A stretch of 64,000 nt of DNA from Litchfieldia alkalitelluris (GCF_002019645.1 NZ_KV917374.1:1500696-1564695), one strand, 5' to 3'. Positions 9,558 through 18,924 are shown, counted from the stretch's first letter. Notes: generated from the letters alone by a model not told the origin. Made by a program: numbers and translations.

Positions 9558-10814
9558 ATGACAGTTAAAGAAAACTTTGAACTTGCAAAAAAGCAATATG
9601 AAAAATGGGGAATCAATGTTGATGAAGTGTTAGCGAAGTTAAAAACAGTTCCAATCTCAATTCATTGCTGGCAAGGTGATGATGTTGGTGGTTTTGAGGT
9701 AAACCAAAGTGAACTGTCTGGTGGAATTGATGTAACTGGTAACTATCCTGGGAAAGCAAGAACACCTGATGAGTTACGTCAAGATTTAGAAAAGGCATTA
9801 TCTTTGATTCCAGGTAAGCACCGTGTAAATCTTCATGCGATCTATGCTGAAACTAATGGAGAAGTTGTAGAAAGAGATCAACTAGAGCCAAAGCATTTTG
9901 AAAACTGGGTAAATTGGGCGAAGCAACAGGGATTAGGTTTAGATTTTAACCCTACACTATTTTCACATGAAAAAGCAGCTGATGGACTTACACTTTCTCA
10001 TCCAGATGAAGAAATCAGAGAGTTTTGGATTCAGCATTGTATTGCAAGTCGAAAGATTGCTGAGTACTTCGGAAAAGAGCTTGGTTCAACAACGTTAACA
10101 AATGTCTGGATTCCTGATGGATATAAAGATATTCCGAGTGATCGCCTAACTCCTAGAAAACGACTAAAAGATTCTTTAGATAAGATTTTTGCAGTAGAGA
10201 TAGATGAAAAACACAATTTAGATGCAGTTGAAAGTAAGCTGTTCGGTATAGGTTCAGAGTCCTATGTAGTGGGTTCACATGAATTTTATATGGGATATGC
10301 ATTAAAAAATAACAAACTATGCTTGCTAGATACAGGTCATTATCATCCAACTGAAACTGTATCAAACAAGATTTCATCAATGCTTCTATACAGCGACAAA
10401 GTGGCATTACACGTATCAAGACCAGTACGTTGGGACAGTGACCATGTTGTTATTTTTGACGATGAGCTTAGAGAAATTGCATTAGAAATCGTTCGCAATG
10501 ATGCGCTTGATAAGGTAATGATCGGCTTAGATTTCTTTGATGCAAGCATAAATCGTATTGCTGCATGGACAATTGGTACTAGAAACATGATCAAGTCCTT
10601 ATTAGCTGCAATGCTTGTACCAAATGATTATTTAAGACAATTACAAGAAGATGGTAACTTCACTGAAAGATTAGCATTATTCGAGGAGTTCAAGACATAT
10701 CCATTTGGAGCAATTTGGGATTACTATTGTGAGCAAATGGGTGTTCCTGTGAAAGAATCATGGCTTGAGGAAGTTAAGAGCTATGAGCAAGAAGTTTTAT
10801 CAACAAGATCATAA
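9558..10814 (+). CDS. rhaA: L-rhamnose isomerase
   Basis: 418-residue cytoplasmic isomerase converting L-rhamnose to L-rhamnulose, length as in E. coli and Bacillus RhaA. Family hallmarks are [15 protein letters not shown] near residue 33, [30 protein letters not shown] and [19 protein letters not shown], which include metal-binding acidic and histidine residues. Start ATG 9558 follows TTGGAGGAATATC. It is cotranscribed with rhaB. No rhaM mutarotase gene is visible in the cluster. Confidence 0.95.
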   Translation: MTVKENFELAKKQYEKWGINVDEVLAKLKTVPISIHCWQGDDVGGFEVNQSELSGGIDVTGNYPGKARTPDELRQDLEKALSLIPGKHRVNLHAIYAETNGEVVERDQLEPKHFENWVNWAKQQGLGLDFNPTLFSHEKAADGLTLSHPDEEIREFWIQHCIASRKIAEYFGKELGSTTLTNVWIPDGYKDIPSDRLTPRKRLKDSLDKIFAVEIDEKHNLDAVESKLFGIGSESYVVGSHEFYMGYALKNNKLCLLDTGHYHPTETVSNKISSMLLYSDKVALHVSRPVRWDSDHVVIFDDELREIALEIVRNDALDKVMIGLDFFDASINRIAAWTIGTRNMIKSLLAAMLVPNDYLRQLQEDGNFTERLALFEEFKTYPFGAIWDYYCEQMGVPVKESWLEEVKSYEQEVLSTRS

Positions 10815-10820
10815 TGGTTT

Positions 10821-10853
10821 AAAAGCTTGTAGAGATAATCTACAAGCTTTTGT
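10821..10853 (+). terminator. Terminator of rhaBA
   Basis: A 13-bp inverted repeat AAAAGCTTGTAGA / TCTACAAGCTTTT with a 5-base loop, followed by TGTTTATT, begins 6 bp after the rhaA stop. Confidence 0.85.
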
Positions 10854-10878
10854 TTATTGTATGGATGGAGAGATTTGT

Positions 10879-11923
10879 TGTTCTGGTTAAGTAGAAAGCT
10901 GTCCGAAGAGAGCTCAGGTTCAGACAGGTTTGCTCTGGTTAAGTAGAAAGCTGTCCGAAGAGAGTTCAGGTTCAGACAGGTTTGCTCTGGTTAAGTAGAA
11001 AGCTGTCCGAAGAGAGTTCAGGTTCAGACAGGTTTGCTTGGTTTTAGTGGAAAGCTGTCCGAAGAGAGCTCAGGTTCAGACAGGTTTGCTCAGGTTGAGT
11101 GGAAAGCTGTCCGAAGAGAGTTCAGGTTCAGACAGGTTTGCTCTGGTTAAGTAGAAAGCTGTCCGAAGAGAGCTCAGGTTCAGACAGGTTTGCTCAGGTT
11201 GAGTAGAAAGCTGTCCGAAGAGAGTTCAGGTTCAGACAGGTTTGCTCAGGTTGAGTGGAAAGCTGTCCGAAGAGAGCTCAGGTTCAGACAGGTTTGCTCA
11301 GGTTGAGTAGAAAGCTGTCCGAAGAGAGCGCAGGTTCAGACAGGTTTGCTCTGGTTAAGTAGAAAGCTGTCCGAAGAGAGCGCAGGTTCAGACAGGTTTG
11401 CTCTGGTTAAGTAGAAAGCTGTCCGAAGAGAGTTCAGGTTCAGACAGGTTTGCTCAGGTTAAGTAGAAAGCTGTCCGAAGAGAGTTCAGGTTCAGACAGG
11501 TTTGCTCAGGTTGAGTAGAAAGCTGTCCGAAGAGAGCGCAGGTTCAGACAGGTTTGCTCTGGTTAAGTAGAAAGCTGTCCGAAGAGAGCTCAGGTTCAGA
11601 CAGGTTTGCTCAGGTTGAGTAGAAAGCTGTCCGAAGAGAGCGCAGGTTCAGACAGGTTTGCTCTGGTTAAGTAGAAAGCTGTCCGAAGAGAGCTCAGGTT
11701 CAGACAGGTTTGCTCTGGTTAAGTAGAAAGCTGTCCGAAGAGAGTTCAGGTTCAGACAGGTTTGCTCAGGTTGAGCGGGAAGCTGTCCGAAGAGAGTTCA
11801 GGTTCAGACAGGTTTGCTCAGGTTGAGTGGAAAGCTGTCCGAAGAGAGCTCAGGTTCAGACAGGTTAGCTCAGGTTGAGTGGAAAGCTGTCCGAAGAGAG
11901 CTCAGGTTCAGACAGGTTAGCTT
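10879..11923 (+). repeat. Perfectly phased tandem array, 20 copies of 52 bp
   Basis: The motif AAAGCTGTCCGAAGAGAG recurs every 52 bp from 10895 to 11883, twenty times without a single insertion or deletion. Variation is confined to a few positions: CTGG or CAGG, TTAAG or TTGAG, AGTAG or AGTGG, and AGCTC, AGTTC or AGCGC. Each unit contains the inverted pair CTGTC/GACAG and a direct repeat CAGGTT. There are no unique spacers, and 52 is not a multiple of three, so it is neither CRISPR nor coding. It fills the whole gap between rhaA and the next small gene. Confidence 0.97.
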
Positions 11924-11956
11924 TGCCCAAAATGTTACTTAATAGTGATAAAGCAA

Positions 11957-12175
11957 TTATTGATAAGCTACCTCTAAATCCTCGGTCATCATTAGCACTT
12001 CTGTTCCCTGATGATCTTTTATTATCCTACCTTCTTGATAATCCCACCTAACAACAGTCAAATCATCAGATTTAAATGGATCTGTATCAGTAACTTCTCC
12101 AATTACTCTTCTTCCGAATTTTTGGTAATAAGAATCTGTTGTTTTAACTTTGGTGCCTGGAGTGAATTTTCCCAT
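11957..12175 (-). CDS. Small conserved-looking protein, function unknown
   Basis: 72-residue acidic/basic mixed protein beginning MGKFTPGTKVKTTDSYYQKFG and containing RVIGEVTDTDPF and VVRWDYQEGRIIKDHQGTEV. The alternating beta-strand pattern with glycine turns looks like a small SH3/KOW-type barrel, but I do not recognise a family. A good ribosome binding site (AAAGGATG) lies 7 bases before the ATG on the minus strand, and a TATACT box lies about 45 bp upstream, so it is likely a real single gene facing the repeat array. Confidence 0.6.
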   Translation of the reverse strand: MGKFTPGTKVKTTDSYYQKFGRRVIGEVTDTDPFKSDDLTVVRWDYQEGRIIKDHQGTEVLMMTEDLEVAYQ

Positions 12176-12317
12176 AGAATCATCCTTTCATCTGAAAATT
12201 TTTCTTTATGCCATAGTATAGGCATTTATTAAATTTAAAAACCATTTTGGTAGCTATGATCACAAACGTAAAAACAACTAAACAAAACGAAAAATCGTTA
12301 GATATGTCTAAAATAAG

Positions 12318-12345
12318 AAATAAACAAAAATAAACAAATTATAAT
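12318..12345 (+). promoter_or_regulatory. rhaD promoter with A/C-rich direct repeat
   Basis: A 10-bp tandem repeat AAATAAACAA at 12318-12327 and 12328-12337 is followed by a perfect -10 box TATAAT at 12340-12345. No good -35 is seen, and the repeat occupies the spacer. It resembles the repeats upstream of rhaEW, so one DeoR-type repressor might bind both. Inferred. Confidence 0.4.
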
Positions 12346-12436
12346 TCTGTGTTTGTGTTGATTTATAGTTGAATTCAACATAATATAAAGATATAAGTTA
12401 TTAATAAGCTTTTTAATACAAAAGGAGATGATCGTA

Positions 12437-13294
12437 ATGATCAACGAAAGTGAAATTAACATCCTTATCATAAATAATTCTGTAAAGTCTGCACCATTTG
12501 TAAAGGAAATGATTGCGGCAACGTATAATATGTGGAGGCTTGGTTGGGATGAGAGAAATGGTGGAAACATCAGTTATTTATTAAACGAGGAAGAAGTGAC
12601 TCCTTATTTAGATGTAAAGCATCCAGTTCGTACATCCATCCTAGATTTTCCAGTTCCAGAGCTTGCTAATAAATATTTTATTGTAACTGGTTCAGGAAAG
12701 TATTTTAAAAATGTAAAAGATAATCCTGAAGATTGCTTAGGAATTATTCGCGTGGATACTACTGGTCATAAAATAGATATTCTTTGGGGCTTTGCTGATG
12801 GAGGCAAACCAACGAGTGAATTACCGTCACACTTTATGAGCCATATCGCTCGTCTTAAGGTTGATCAAAACCACCGTATCATCATGCATAACCACGCAAC
12901 AAATATTTTAGCCATGACATTCACACATGATTTAAATGAAAAGAGTTTTACAAAAACATTATGGCAAATGTGTACAGAATGTATCGTTGTTTTCCCTGAT
13001 GGAGTTGGAATTTTGCCATGGATGGTACCAGGTACAGACGAAATTGGACAGCGTACAGCTGAGAAAATGGCTGATCACCGGTTAGTTATTTGGCCATTTC
13101 ATGGAATCTTTGGTGCAGGAACAACCATGGATGAAACCTTTGGATTAATTGAAACAGCCGAAAAAGCAGCTCAGATCTATACAATTATTAGCTCACATCA
13201 GGGTGGAATTAAACAAGTGATTACTGATAAAGAGTTAGAAGATTTAGCTAAAGCCTTTGGTGTTACTCCAATTGAAGGAGTACTTACTATATAA
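12437..13294 (+). CDS. rhaD: Rhamnulose-1-phosphate aldolase (RhaD)
   Basis: 285-residue class II aldolase of the zinc-dependent RhaD family, which cleaves L-rhamnulose 1-phosphate to DHAP and L-lactaldehyde. The catalytic glutamate region [11 protein letters not shown], the zinc-binding HNH in [11 protein letters not shown] and the distal histidine in [12 protein letters not shown] are visible. ATG 12437 is preferred over ATG 12428, which directly abuts the AAAGGAG. The cell already has this activity in rhaEW, so rhaD is apparently redundant; its partner fucO suggests a fermentative branch. Confidence 0.9.
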   Translation: MINESEINILIINNSVKSAPFVKEMIAATYNMWRLGWDERNGGNISYLLNEEEVTPYLDVKHPVRTSILDFPVPELANKYFIVTGSGKYFKNVKDNPEDCLGIIRVDTTGHKIDILWGFADGGKPTSELPSHFMSHIARLKVDQNHRIIMHNHATNILAMTFTHDLNEKSFTKTLWQMCTECIVVFPDGVGILPWMVPGTDEIGQRTAEKMADHRLVIWPFHGIFGAGTTMDETFGLIETAEKAAQIYTIISSHQGGIKQVITDKELEDLAKAFGVTPIEGVLTI

Positions 13295-13379
13295 AAAGGA
13301 AAGGGAGACGAATGTCTCTCTTTATAAAACATCTACTATGTGAAGTAGTGAACAATATGTGACGGAGGGATGAGAATTT

Positions 13380-14528
13380 ATGGGACGTGTATTTTATGTA
13401 CCAAGTACGAACTTAATGGGGATTGGCTGTTTAAATGAAGTAGGGCCCTTTATTCGAGATTTAGGCTTTAAAAAAGCATTTGTAGTAACAGATAAATTTC
13501 TTAGTAAATGTGGAATAGTGGATAAGGTACTATCAGTCCTTGAAAGTGTTGGAATTGACTATCAGGTATTTGATGAAGTAAAGCCTAATCCAACAACAAC
13601 AAATGTTCATGATGGAGTAGCTAACTATCAAGATAGTGACTGTGATTTTATCGTGTCGGTTGGGGGCGGGTCGCCACAGGATGCAGCTAAAGGGATTGGA
13701 TTAGTTTTAACAAATGGCGGTCATGTTAGAGAATTTGAAGGTGTTGGTAAAACAAGAAACAAATCGGTCCCAATTGTTGCGATTAATACGACAGCTGGTA
13801 CATCAGCAGAATATACAATTAACTATGTAATAACTGATGAAGAACGCCAAGTAAAAATGGTAATGGTCGATAAAAATAGTTTAGTCACAATTTCTGTAAA
13901 TGATCCTGAACTTATGGTCGGTAAACCAGCTGACTTAACTGCTGCAACAGGTATGGATGCATTAACGCATGCGATTGAAGCAATAGTTACGCCTGGAGCA
14001 TTTCCAGTAACAGATGCGACAGCTCTAGCTGCAGTTGAAACAGTATTTAATTATTTACCTCGTGCTGTGAAAGATGGTCATGATATCGAAGCTCGTGAAC
14101 AAATGGTGTATGTAATGTTTTTAGCAGGTATTGCCTTTAATAATGCAGGTCTTGGGTTTGTTCATGCAATGGCGCATCAGCTTGGTGGGGTATATGATCT
14201 ACCACATGGAGTTTGTAATGCGATGCTTTTACCAATTGTTGAACTAGAAAATGCGAAGCGGGATCCTCAAAAATTTCGTGCGATAGCAAAGGCTGCGGGA
14301 CTTGAAGTAGCTGGAAAAACAGATGAGCAATGTGCTGAAGATGTCATTGAAGCAATTAAATCATTATCAAAGGAAGTAGGAATTCCAAGTAAACTTTCAC
14401 AACTGGGTGTAACAGAAATTGATCTTGAAAAACTGGCAGAAAACTCATTAAGAGATGCATGTGCACCGGGTAATCCTTTTCAACCGACAAAAGAAGAAGT
14501 GGTTGAGATGTTTAAAGAGATTTTGTGA
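13380..14528 (+). CDS. fucO: Lactaldehyde reductase / 1,2-propanediol oxidoreductase
   Basis: 382-residue iron-containing group III alcohol dehydrogenase. Cofactor-binding VSVGGGSPQDAAKGIG near residue 95, TTAGTSAEYT, and the iron-ligand segments MDALTHAIEA and FVHAMAHQLGGVYDLPHG match FucO. It would reduce L-lactaldehyde to 1,2-propanediol with NADH during fermentation of rhamnose. Start ATG 13380 follows GACGGAGGGATGAG. It lies 86 bp after rhaD without an obvious terminator, so the two are probably cotranscribed. The family is broad, so the substrate assignment depends on context. Confidence 0.85.
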   Translation: MGRVFYVPSTNLMGIGCLNEVGPFIRDLGFKKAFVVTDKFLSKCGIVDKVLSVLESVGIDYQVFDEVKPNPTTTNVHDGVANYQDSDCDFIVSVGGGSPQDAAKGIGLVLTNGGHVREFEGVGKTRNKSVPIVAINTTAGTSAEYTINYVITDEERQVKMVMVDKNSLVTISVNDPELMVGKPADLTAATGMDALTHAIEAIVTPGAFPVTDATALAAVETVFNYLPRAVKDGHDIEAREQMVYVMFLAGIAFNNAGLGFVHAMAHQLGGVYDLPHGVCNAMLLPIVELENAKRDPQKFRAIAKAAGLEVAGKTDEQCAEDVIEAIKSLSKEVGIPSKLSQLGVTEIDLEKLAENSLRDACAPGNPFQPTKEEVVEMFKEIL

Positions 14529-14547
14529 ACTTAGAAAGTTAACACAT

Positions 14548-14596
14548 AAAACCAACTGTTTAAGATCACTCGTGGTCTAAAGAGTTGGTTTTTTTT
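14548..14596 (+). terminator. Terminator after fucO
   Basis: AAAACCAACT and AGTTGGTTTT form a stem around a 25-base loop, followed by an uninterrupted T-run. Confidence 0.8.
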
Positions 14597-14599
14597 ATG

Positions 14600-14990
14600 G
14601 ATGTCTACCCTGAAAAAAGAAATGCGGAAGGCACTCGTTCATCGGCGACAGGCATAAGACAAGCCGGCTAGAAGGTTGCTCTTTAACTCTAGATGGATTG
14701 ACTTAGACCTGAGAGCCGATAGCGCCTGGAGCTAGACACTAAGCTAAGTATAATTTTCATACGCCATGGTGCTAATTTTATTAGCATAGATGTCTACCCT
14801 GAAAATAACTTAGTTTGCGGAGTTCCATGAGCTGCGATCCACTTGCTTTCCACGGGTCTCCTGCGGGGTCTCCACGTAACCGCTATATCCCGCAGGAGTC
14901 AAACGGCTCTTCACACATTCCACACTAAGTTAGAAAATACTATTCATTCTCCAGGCTGCTAATATTTTATTAGCCTAGAAGTCTACCTAC
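14600..14990 (-). repeat. Composite repeat: cassette A + linker + cassette B + linker
   Basis: The gap 14600-15130 holds, in minus orientation, cassette A (14611-14752), a linker of about 55 bp containing GCTAAT/ATTAGC (14753-14811), cassette B (14812-14937) and a second linker-like end (14938-14990). Cassette A recurs at 29387 and 29579; cassette B recurs at 18670 and 35787. Cassette B is GC-rich with CTCCTGCGGG and CCCGCAGGAG arms; this type is common in Bacillaceae intergenic regions. Bases 14991-15110 are AT-rich and show nothing further. Confidence 0.85.
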
Positions 14991-15131
14991 CTTAATAAAT
15001 ACCATAAAAATGTTATTACTTTATCTTCTAATGAATGATAAAATAATTTCTTAACTACTAAATTAAGAATTCTAAAATATGCCTTAGTTTAATAGAATAA
15101 CGATACTAATTAAATGGTAGGTGTAGGCTGC

Positions 15132-16070
15132 GTGAAGAAAAAGAAAATATTAATCAGCATGATTAGCCTGATTGTAGTATGTTTTCTTCTTTCTGTATTT
15201 GTTCTAGAGCTTAACAAGACAAAGAATGAAAGTGTGAGAGTGGTATCTAACATCAGTGATGCACAAATAGTTGTTCAATCAGTTGATACTGCAGTTGAAC
15301 AAGAGGAGCAAATAGCTGAAGAAACTAAGATTGACAAACCAGTGGCAGAAGCAATTAAAGAAAGAGTCAGAGAAGTGATAGAAGGTGCGCTTGATTTTTT
15401 CATTAAGGATAAAAAAATTGTCTCCATTGGTGATTCACTTACTCAGGGTGTTGGGGATGAAACAGATAGTGGTGGTTATGTAGGTATTCTTAACCACACG
15501 TTTGAAGATAACCACGTAAATATAACGATTGAAAACTTTGGTAAAAGGGGAAATCGTTCAGATCAACTTTTAAAACGGTTGGAACAAGAGGAAATTGCAT
15601 CAGCTATTAGTGAAGCTGATATCGTGATGATCACAATTGGTGCAAATGACATTATGAAGGTTGTAAGAAGCAATTACACAAACCTTAATATGGAGCCTTT
15701 CCAAAAAGAAAGAATTCAATATTTGGAAAGATTAACAGCTATTTTCAATAAAATTAATGATCTGAATCCAGACACACAAATATATTTAATTGGTTTTTAC
15801 AACCCATTTGAGCGTTACTTTGGTGATATTGAACAGTTGGAACTGATCTTAGATAACTGGAATAATGCAGGTAAAGCCGTTACAGAAGAGTTTGATAATA
15901 TTTACTATATTCCTACAAAAGACTTATTTTCTAATTCTGCTATCGACTTATTGGCTGATGATAATTTTCATCCTAATACTGATGGTTATAAACGAATTGC
16001 TGAACGTGTTCTTGAATATCTAAATGAATTCAGTGTAGAAAATGAATTACCGATTGAGGATATTGAATAG
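15132..16070 (+). CDS. ypmR: Membrane-anchored SGNH/GDSL esterase (YpmR-like)
   Basis: 312-residue protein with an N-terminal membrane anchor or signal (KKKKILISMISLIVV), an acidic spacer, and an SGNH hydrolase domain from about residue 90. The blocks are GDSLTQG (catalytic serine), GKRGN, GANDIM and DDNFHPNTDGY (catalytic Asp and His), so the active site is complete. GTG 15132 is chosen because TAGGTGTAGG precedes it; ATG 15114 is an alternative. Pairing with a ypmS-like gene 14 bp downstream matches B. subtilis ypmR-ypmS. The substrate, probably a lipid or acyl ester at the cell surface, is not known. Confidence 0.85.
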   Translation: MKKKKILISMISLIVVCFLLSVFVLELNKTKNESVRVVSNISDAQIVVQSVDTAVEQEEQIAEETKIDKPVAEAIKERVREVIEGALDFFIKDKKIVSIGDSLTQGVGDETDSGGYVGILNHTFEDNHVNITIENFGKRGNRSDQLLKRLEQEEIASAISEADIVMITIGANDIMKVVRSNYTNLNMEPFQKERIQYLERLTAIFNKINDLNPDTQIYLIGFYNPFERYFGDIEQLELILDNWNNAGKAVTEEFDNIYYIPTKDLFSNSAIDLLADDNFHPNTDGYKRIAERVLEYLNEFSVENELPIEDIE

Positions 16071-16084
16071 AAGGTGAAATAGAG

Positions 16085-16696
16085 ATGGAGAAACAACAAA
16101 AATTAAAACTGTCTTGGAAAAAGTTATTTCTAGGATTAGCAGGAGCTAACGTCTTTCTGCTTTTACTATTCGGTATCTTTATGCTGTGGCCGGTTTCGAA
16201 TACTGATATACCTAAAAAAGAATTTATTGAAGATGAAGAAGGTGCTGAATTCACAGTACGTTCGAGTAAACAAAATTTAAATGAGCTAGTGAATGAGTAT
16301 GTAGATAAACTGCTAAAGGATAAAGATAACAAATATACAGTTGATTTTGACGAAAATGTTCGCTTAATGGGGTCTATTGAAGCATTCCAGACAGATATTC
16401 CTATTTTAATTACACTAGAACCTTCTGTACAAGAAAATGGGGATCTTGTTCTACATGCAACGGAAATGTCTCTGGGTCTATTAGAATTGCCGAAAAAGAA
16501 AATTCTTGAATATGTAAAAAAAGAACTAAAAACACCTGAATGGGTACAAATTGATCCTAAAAAGCAACTTATTTATATAGCAGTAACGCAAATGGAAGTG
16601 AAAAGTAATTTTAAAGTAAAAGTTCAAAGCTTTGATTTGAAAAATGATAATATAAACTTCAGAATTAAGGTGCCGAATCAATCATTAGGATTATAA
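16085..16696 (+). CDS. ypmS: YpmS-like membrane protein (DUF2140 family)
   Basis: 203-residue protein with one transmembrane helix near the N terminus (KKLFLGLAGANVFLLLLFGIF) and an extracellular beta-rich domain. The pattern KNLNELVNEYV..LLKDKDNKYTVDFDENVRLMGSIEAF and the ending NINFRIKVPNQ match the YpmS/DUF2140 family, whose function is unknown. The 14-bp gap to ypmR and the ribosome binding site AGAAGGTGAAATAGAG indicate one operon. It probably acts at the outer face of the membrane with YpmR. Confidence 0.85.
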   Translation: MEKQQKLKLSWKKLFLGLAGANVFLLLLFGIFMLWPVSNTDIPKKEFIEDEEGAEFTVRSSKQNLNELVNEYVDKLLKDKDNKYTVDFDENVRLMGSIEAFQTDIPILITLEPSVQENGDLVLHATEMSLGLLELPKKKILEYVKKELKTPEWVQIDPKKQLIYIAVTQMEVKSNFKVKVQSFDLKNDNINFRIKVPNQSLGL

Positions 16697-16730
16697 AGAG
16701 ATTTGTAGAGTAATTTAATAAGTGTGAATG

Positions 16731-16773
16731 AACCAACCATTCTAATTCTATAGTTTAGCATGGTTGGTTTTTT
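16731..16773 (+). terminator. Terminator after ypmS
   Basis: A 10-bp perfect stem AACCAACCAT / ATGGTTGGTT with a 19-base loop, followed by TTTTTTG. Confidence 0.85.
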
Positions 16774-16938
16774 GTTGTGGTTGTTAGAAAAATGTGGCGT
16801 ATTTTAATTAGAAAATATATAATTAAGGTAATAAATAAACAAAAAAGGTAAAAAACGAACATTGCAAATGAATTCAATATGATACAAGACAATATAAATA
16901 ACCATTTTTACTGAATGAAATAAGTGGAGGATTATACC

Positions 16939-17703
16939 ATGCTTGCAGTAGAACGCCATGAACTAATATTAGAACAATTAGATAAACATAAAATTATTAA
17001 AGTATCAGAGCTAAGTAAGTTATTGGAAGTAACGGAAAAAACAGTTAGAGGAGACCTTGAACTTTTAGAGAATCGAGGAATTTTAAAAAGAATTCATGGT
17101 GGTGCTGTATTAGTAGAAGATGAAGGCAGAATTCTTCCAATTGCTGAACGTCAATCTGGTCACGGAGATGTAAAACTTGCTATTGCTAGAGCGGCAGTAG
17201 AATTAATTAAACCTAATGACACCATCCTAATGGATGGAGGGAGTACAACTATAGCTCTTGCGGAACTATTAGGAGATTTTCCGATTACCGTAATCACAAA
17301 TGATTTAAAAATAGCTAACATATTACTTCACAAAAATAATGTTCAGTTAATGGTCTTGGGTGGAACAAGAATAGATAGCTCTTCTTCATTGATGGGAGCG
17401 CAAGCAACAGAAATGCTAAAACGAATGAGAGTTAATCGTTTATATATCGGTACGACTGGTGTATCCATTGAACATGGCTTAACAGTGTTTAATAGTATTC
17501 ATGCTGATTGGAAAAAACAGATTATTGCTAGTGCTAATCATATTACTTTGTTAGCAGATTCCACAAAATTTGAAAAAGTAGCTTTGATTCAGTTTGCATC
17601 CATAAATGAGATTGATGAGATTGTAACGGATACTAGATTAGATGATGCTGTTAAGCTGAAGTTGAACGGTATGAACTTAAAAGTACTTCTTGCAAAAATA
17701 TAA
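16939..17703 (+). CDS. DeoR-family repressor next to kduD/kduI
   Basis: 254-residue DeoR/GlpR-type regulator: N-terminal HTH (ERHELILEQLDKHKIIKVSEL, VTEKTVRGDLELLENRG) and a sugar-phosphate-sensing C-terminal domain (MDGGSTTIALAELLGDF, VLGGTRIDSSSSLMG, YIGTTGVSIEHGLT). ATG 16939 is chosen because GTGGAGG sits at 16924-16930; a GTG at 16924 is the ribosome binding site itself. The gene is followed by a terminator that overlaps the kduD promoter, with a two-copy direct repeat beyond it. It probably represses kduD/kduI and responds to a ketodeoxy-sugar intermediate; this is inference. Confidence 0.85.
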   Translation: MLAVERHELILEQLDKHKIIKVSELSKLLEVTEKTVRGDLELLENRGILKRIHGGAVLVEDEGRILPIAERQSGHGDVKLAIARAAVELIKPNDTILMDGGSTTIALAELLGDFPITVITNDLKIANILLHKNNVQLMVLGGTRIDSSSSLMGAQATEMLKRMRVNRLYIGTTGVSIEHGLTVFNSIHADWKKQIIASANHITLLADSTKFEKVALIQFASINEIDEIVTDTRLDDAVKLKLNGMNLKVLLAKI

Positions 17704-17709
17704 AAGACT

Positions 17710-17746
17710 AAGATGACAGCAGAACATAATCGTTGTCATCTTTTTT
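17710..17746 (+). terminator. Terminator of the DeoR gene
   Basis: AAGATGACA at 17710 and TGTCATCTT at 17734 form a 9-bp stem, followed by TTTTATTT. Its 3' arm contains the -35 element of the next promoter. Confidence 0.8.
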
Positions 17747-17805
17747 ATTTGTGATATAATCAAACTATATTGAACATAAAAGAACAATTTTGAACATAAA
17801 GGAAC
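17733..17805 (+). promoter_or_regulatory. kduD promoter and candidate DeoR operator
   Basis: The -35 TTGTCA (17733-17738) and extended -10 TGATATAAT (17752-17760) are 16 bp apart. Just after the expected start site, TGAACATAAA followed by AGAAC or GGAAC occurs at 17771 and 17791, exactly 20 bp apart, so both copies face the same side of the helix. This is a likely operator for the adjacent DeoR repressor. Confidence 0.6.
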
Positions 17806-17819
17806 TTAGGGGGTTGACT

Positions 17820-18575
17820 ATGGGAGCAATTTTTTCATTAGAAGGCAAAGTGGCATTATTAACCGGATCTAGTCGAGGCTTAGGTCAAGGAATGGCAATT
17901 GGTCTAGCTGAAGCTGGAGCAGTTGTGATAGGAGCTGGAATTGGTGATATGTCTGATACTCAAAATAAAATTGAAGCAATTGGAGGTACATTCCACCAAT
18001 TGGAAGCAGATTTATCTCAAAATCAAGCAGCGCAGAAACTAGTAGAAGATGCATTAGCGATAACAGGGAAAATTGATATTTTAGTCAATAACGCAGGGAT
18101 TATCCGACGAGAAGATGCGGAAAACTTTTCTGATGAGGATTGGTTTGATGTAATACAAGTTAATCAACACTCCGTATTCCAGTTATGTAGAGAAGTTGGC
18201 AAGCATATGCTTGAAAATAATTCAGGCAAAATTATTAATGTAGCATCAATGCTTTCATTTCAAGGTGGTTTAAGAGTACCTGCTTATACAGCAAGTAAGC
18301 ATGCAGTTGCGGGATTAACTAAATCACTTGCAAATGAATGGGGGCGAAAAGGAGTAAATGTAAACGCTATTGCTCCTGGATATATGGCCACAGATAATAC
18401 AGCACAGCTTCGTGCAAACGAAGAACGTAATGAATATATAACATCTCGAATTCCACAAGGTCGTTGGGGAACCCCAGAAGACCTCAAAGGAGCAGTTATA
18501 TTCTTAGCTTCTGATGCGTCAAGTTATGTAAACGGGCATATTCTATGCGTCGATGGTGGATGGATGAGCTCATAA
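17820..18575 (+). CDS. kduD: 2-dehydro-3-deoxy-D-gluconate 5-dehydrogenase (KduD)
   Basis: 251-residue short-chain dehydrogenase. It has the NAD motif TGSSRGLGQGMA, NNAG, the catalytic serine in VASMLSF and YTASKHAV, and the KduD-type end VNGHILCVDGGWMS. In the pathway from unsaturated uronates it acts after KduI and yields 2-keto-3-deoxygluconate. ATG 17820 follows TTAGGGGGTTGACT; an upstream in-frame TTG at 17790 lies inside the operator and is rejected. A GC-rich repeat cassette separates it from kduI. Confidence 0.9.
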   Translation: MGAIFSLEGKVALLTGSSRGLGQGMAIGLAEAGAVVIGAGIGDMSDTQNKIEAIGGTFHQLEADLSQNQAAQKLVEDALAITGKIDILVNNAGIIRREDAENFSDEDWFDVIQVNQHSVFQLCREVGKHMLENNSGKIINVASMLSFQGGLRVPAYTASKHAVAGLTKSLANEWGRKGVNVNAIAPGYMATDNTAQLRANEERNEYITSRIPQGRWGTPEDLKGAVIFLASDASSYVNGHILCVDGGWMSS

Positions 18576-18659
18576 CTATATGCTATTTTAGCGGGTTATT
18601 GTTGATTAGCTTAGACTAATACAGCAGAAATCACATGTAGTTTAACTGGGGAATCTTCT

Positions 18660-18868
18660 ATTCAAAAAACAACTTAGTTTAATGAATAATATTTTTTAAA
18701 CTAAGTGTGGAATGAGCAGAGAGCCACTCAACTCCTGCGGGATATACGGGGCATGGTTAGACCCCACAGAAGCTTAAGCGACGAGGAGGCTCACCGCGCC
18801 GCCCGCGGAAAGGGAGTGGCTCGGAGCGAATGGAACTTTAGAAACATTAGGTTTCACATTAACCTAAT
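18660..18868 (+). repeat. Intergenic repeat cassette B between kduD and kduI
   Basis: The gap between kduD and kduI contains a GC-rich cassette related to those at 14812 and 35787. Shared landmarks are CTCCTGCGGGATATA, AGACCCC, CGACGAGGAGGCTCAC, CCGCGGAAAG and a TGGAACTTTAG end. It is preceded by the inverted repeat TTAGTTTA...TAAACTAA. Short open frames in it are fortuitous. Confidence 0.8.
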
Positions 18869-18924
18869 TAATAGTTATTTAAATTTGTAAAACTAATTTT
18901 TGACTTTGAAAGGGGAAATAAGTA

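Noticed and set aside
10879-11923. CRISPR array
   Set aside because: Units are contiguous with no unique spacers and there are no cas genes.
18705-18890. 61-aa ORF between kduD and kduI
   Set aside because: It lies wholly in the GC-rich repeat cassette B, has no ribosome binding site and an Arg-rich frame typical of that repeat.
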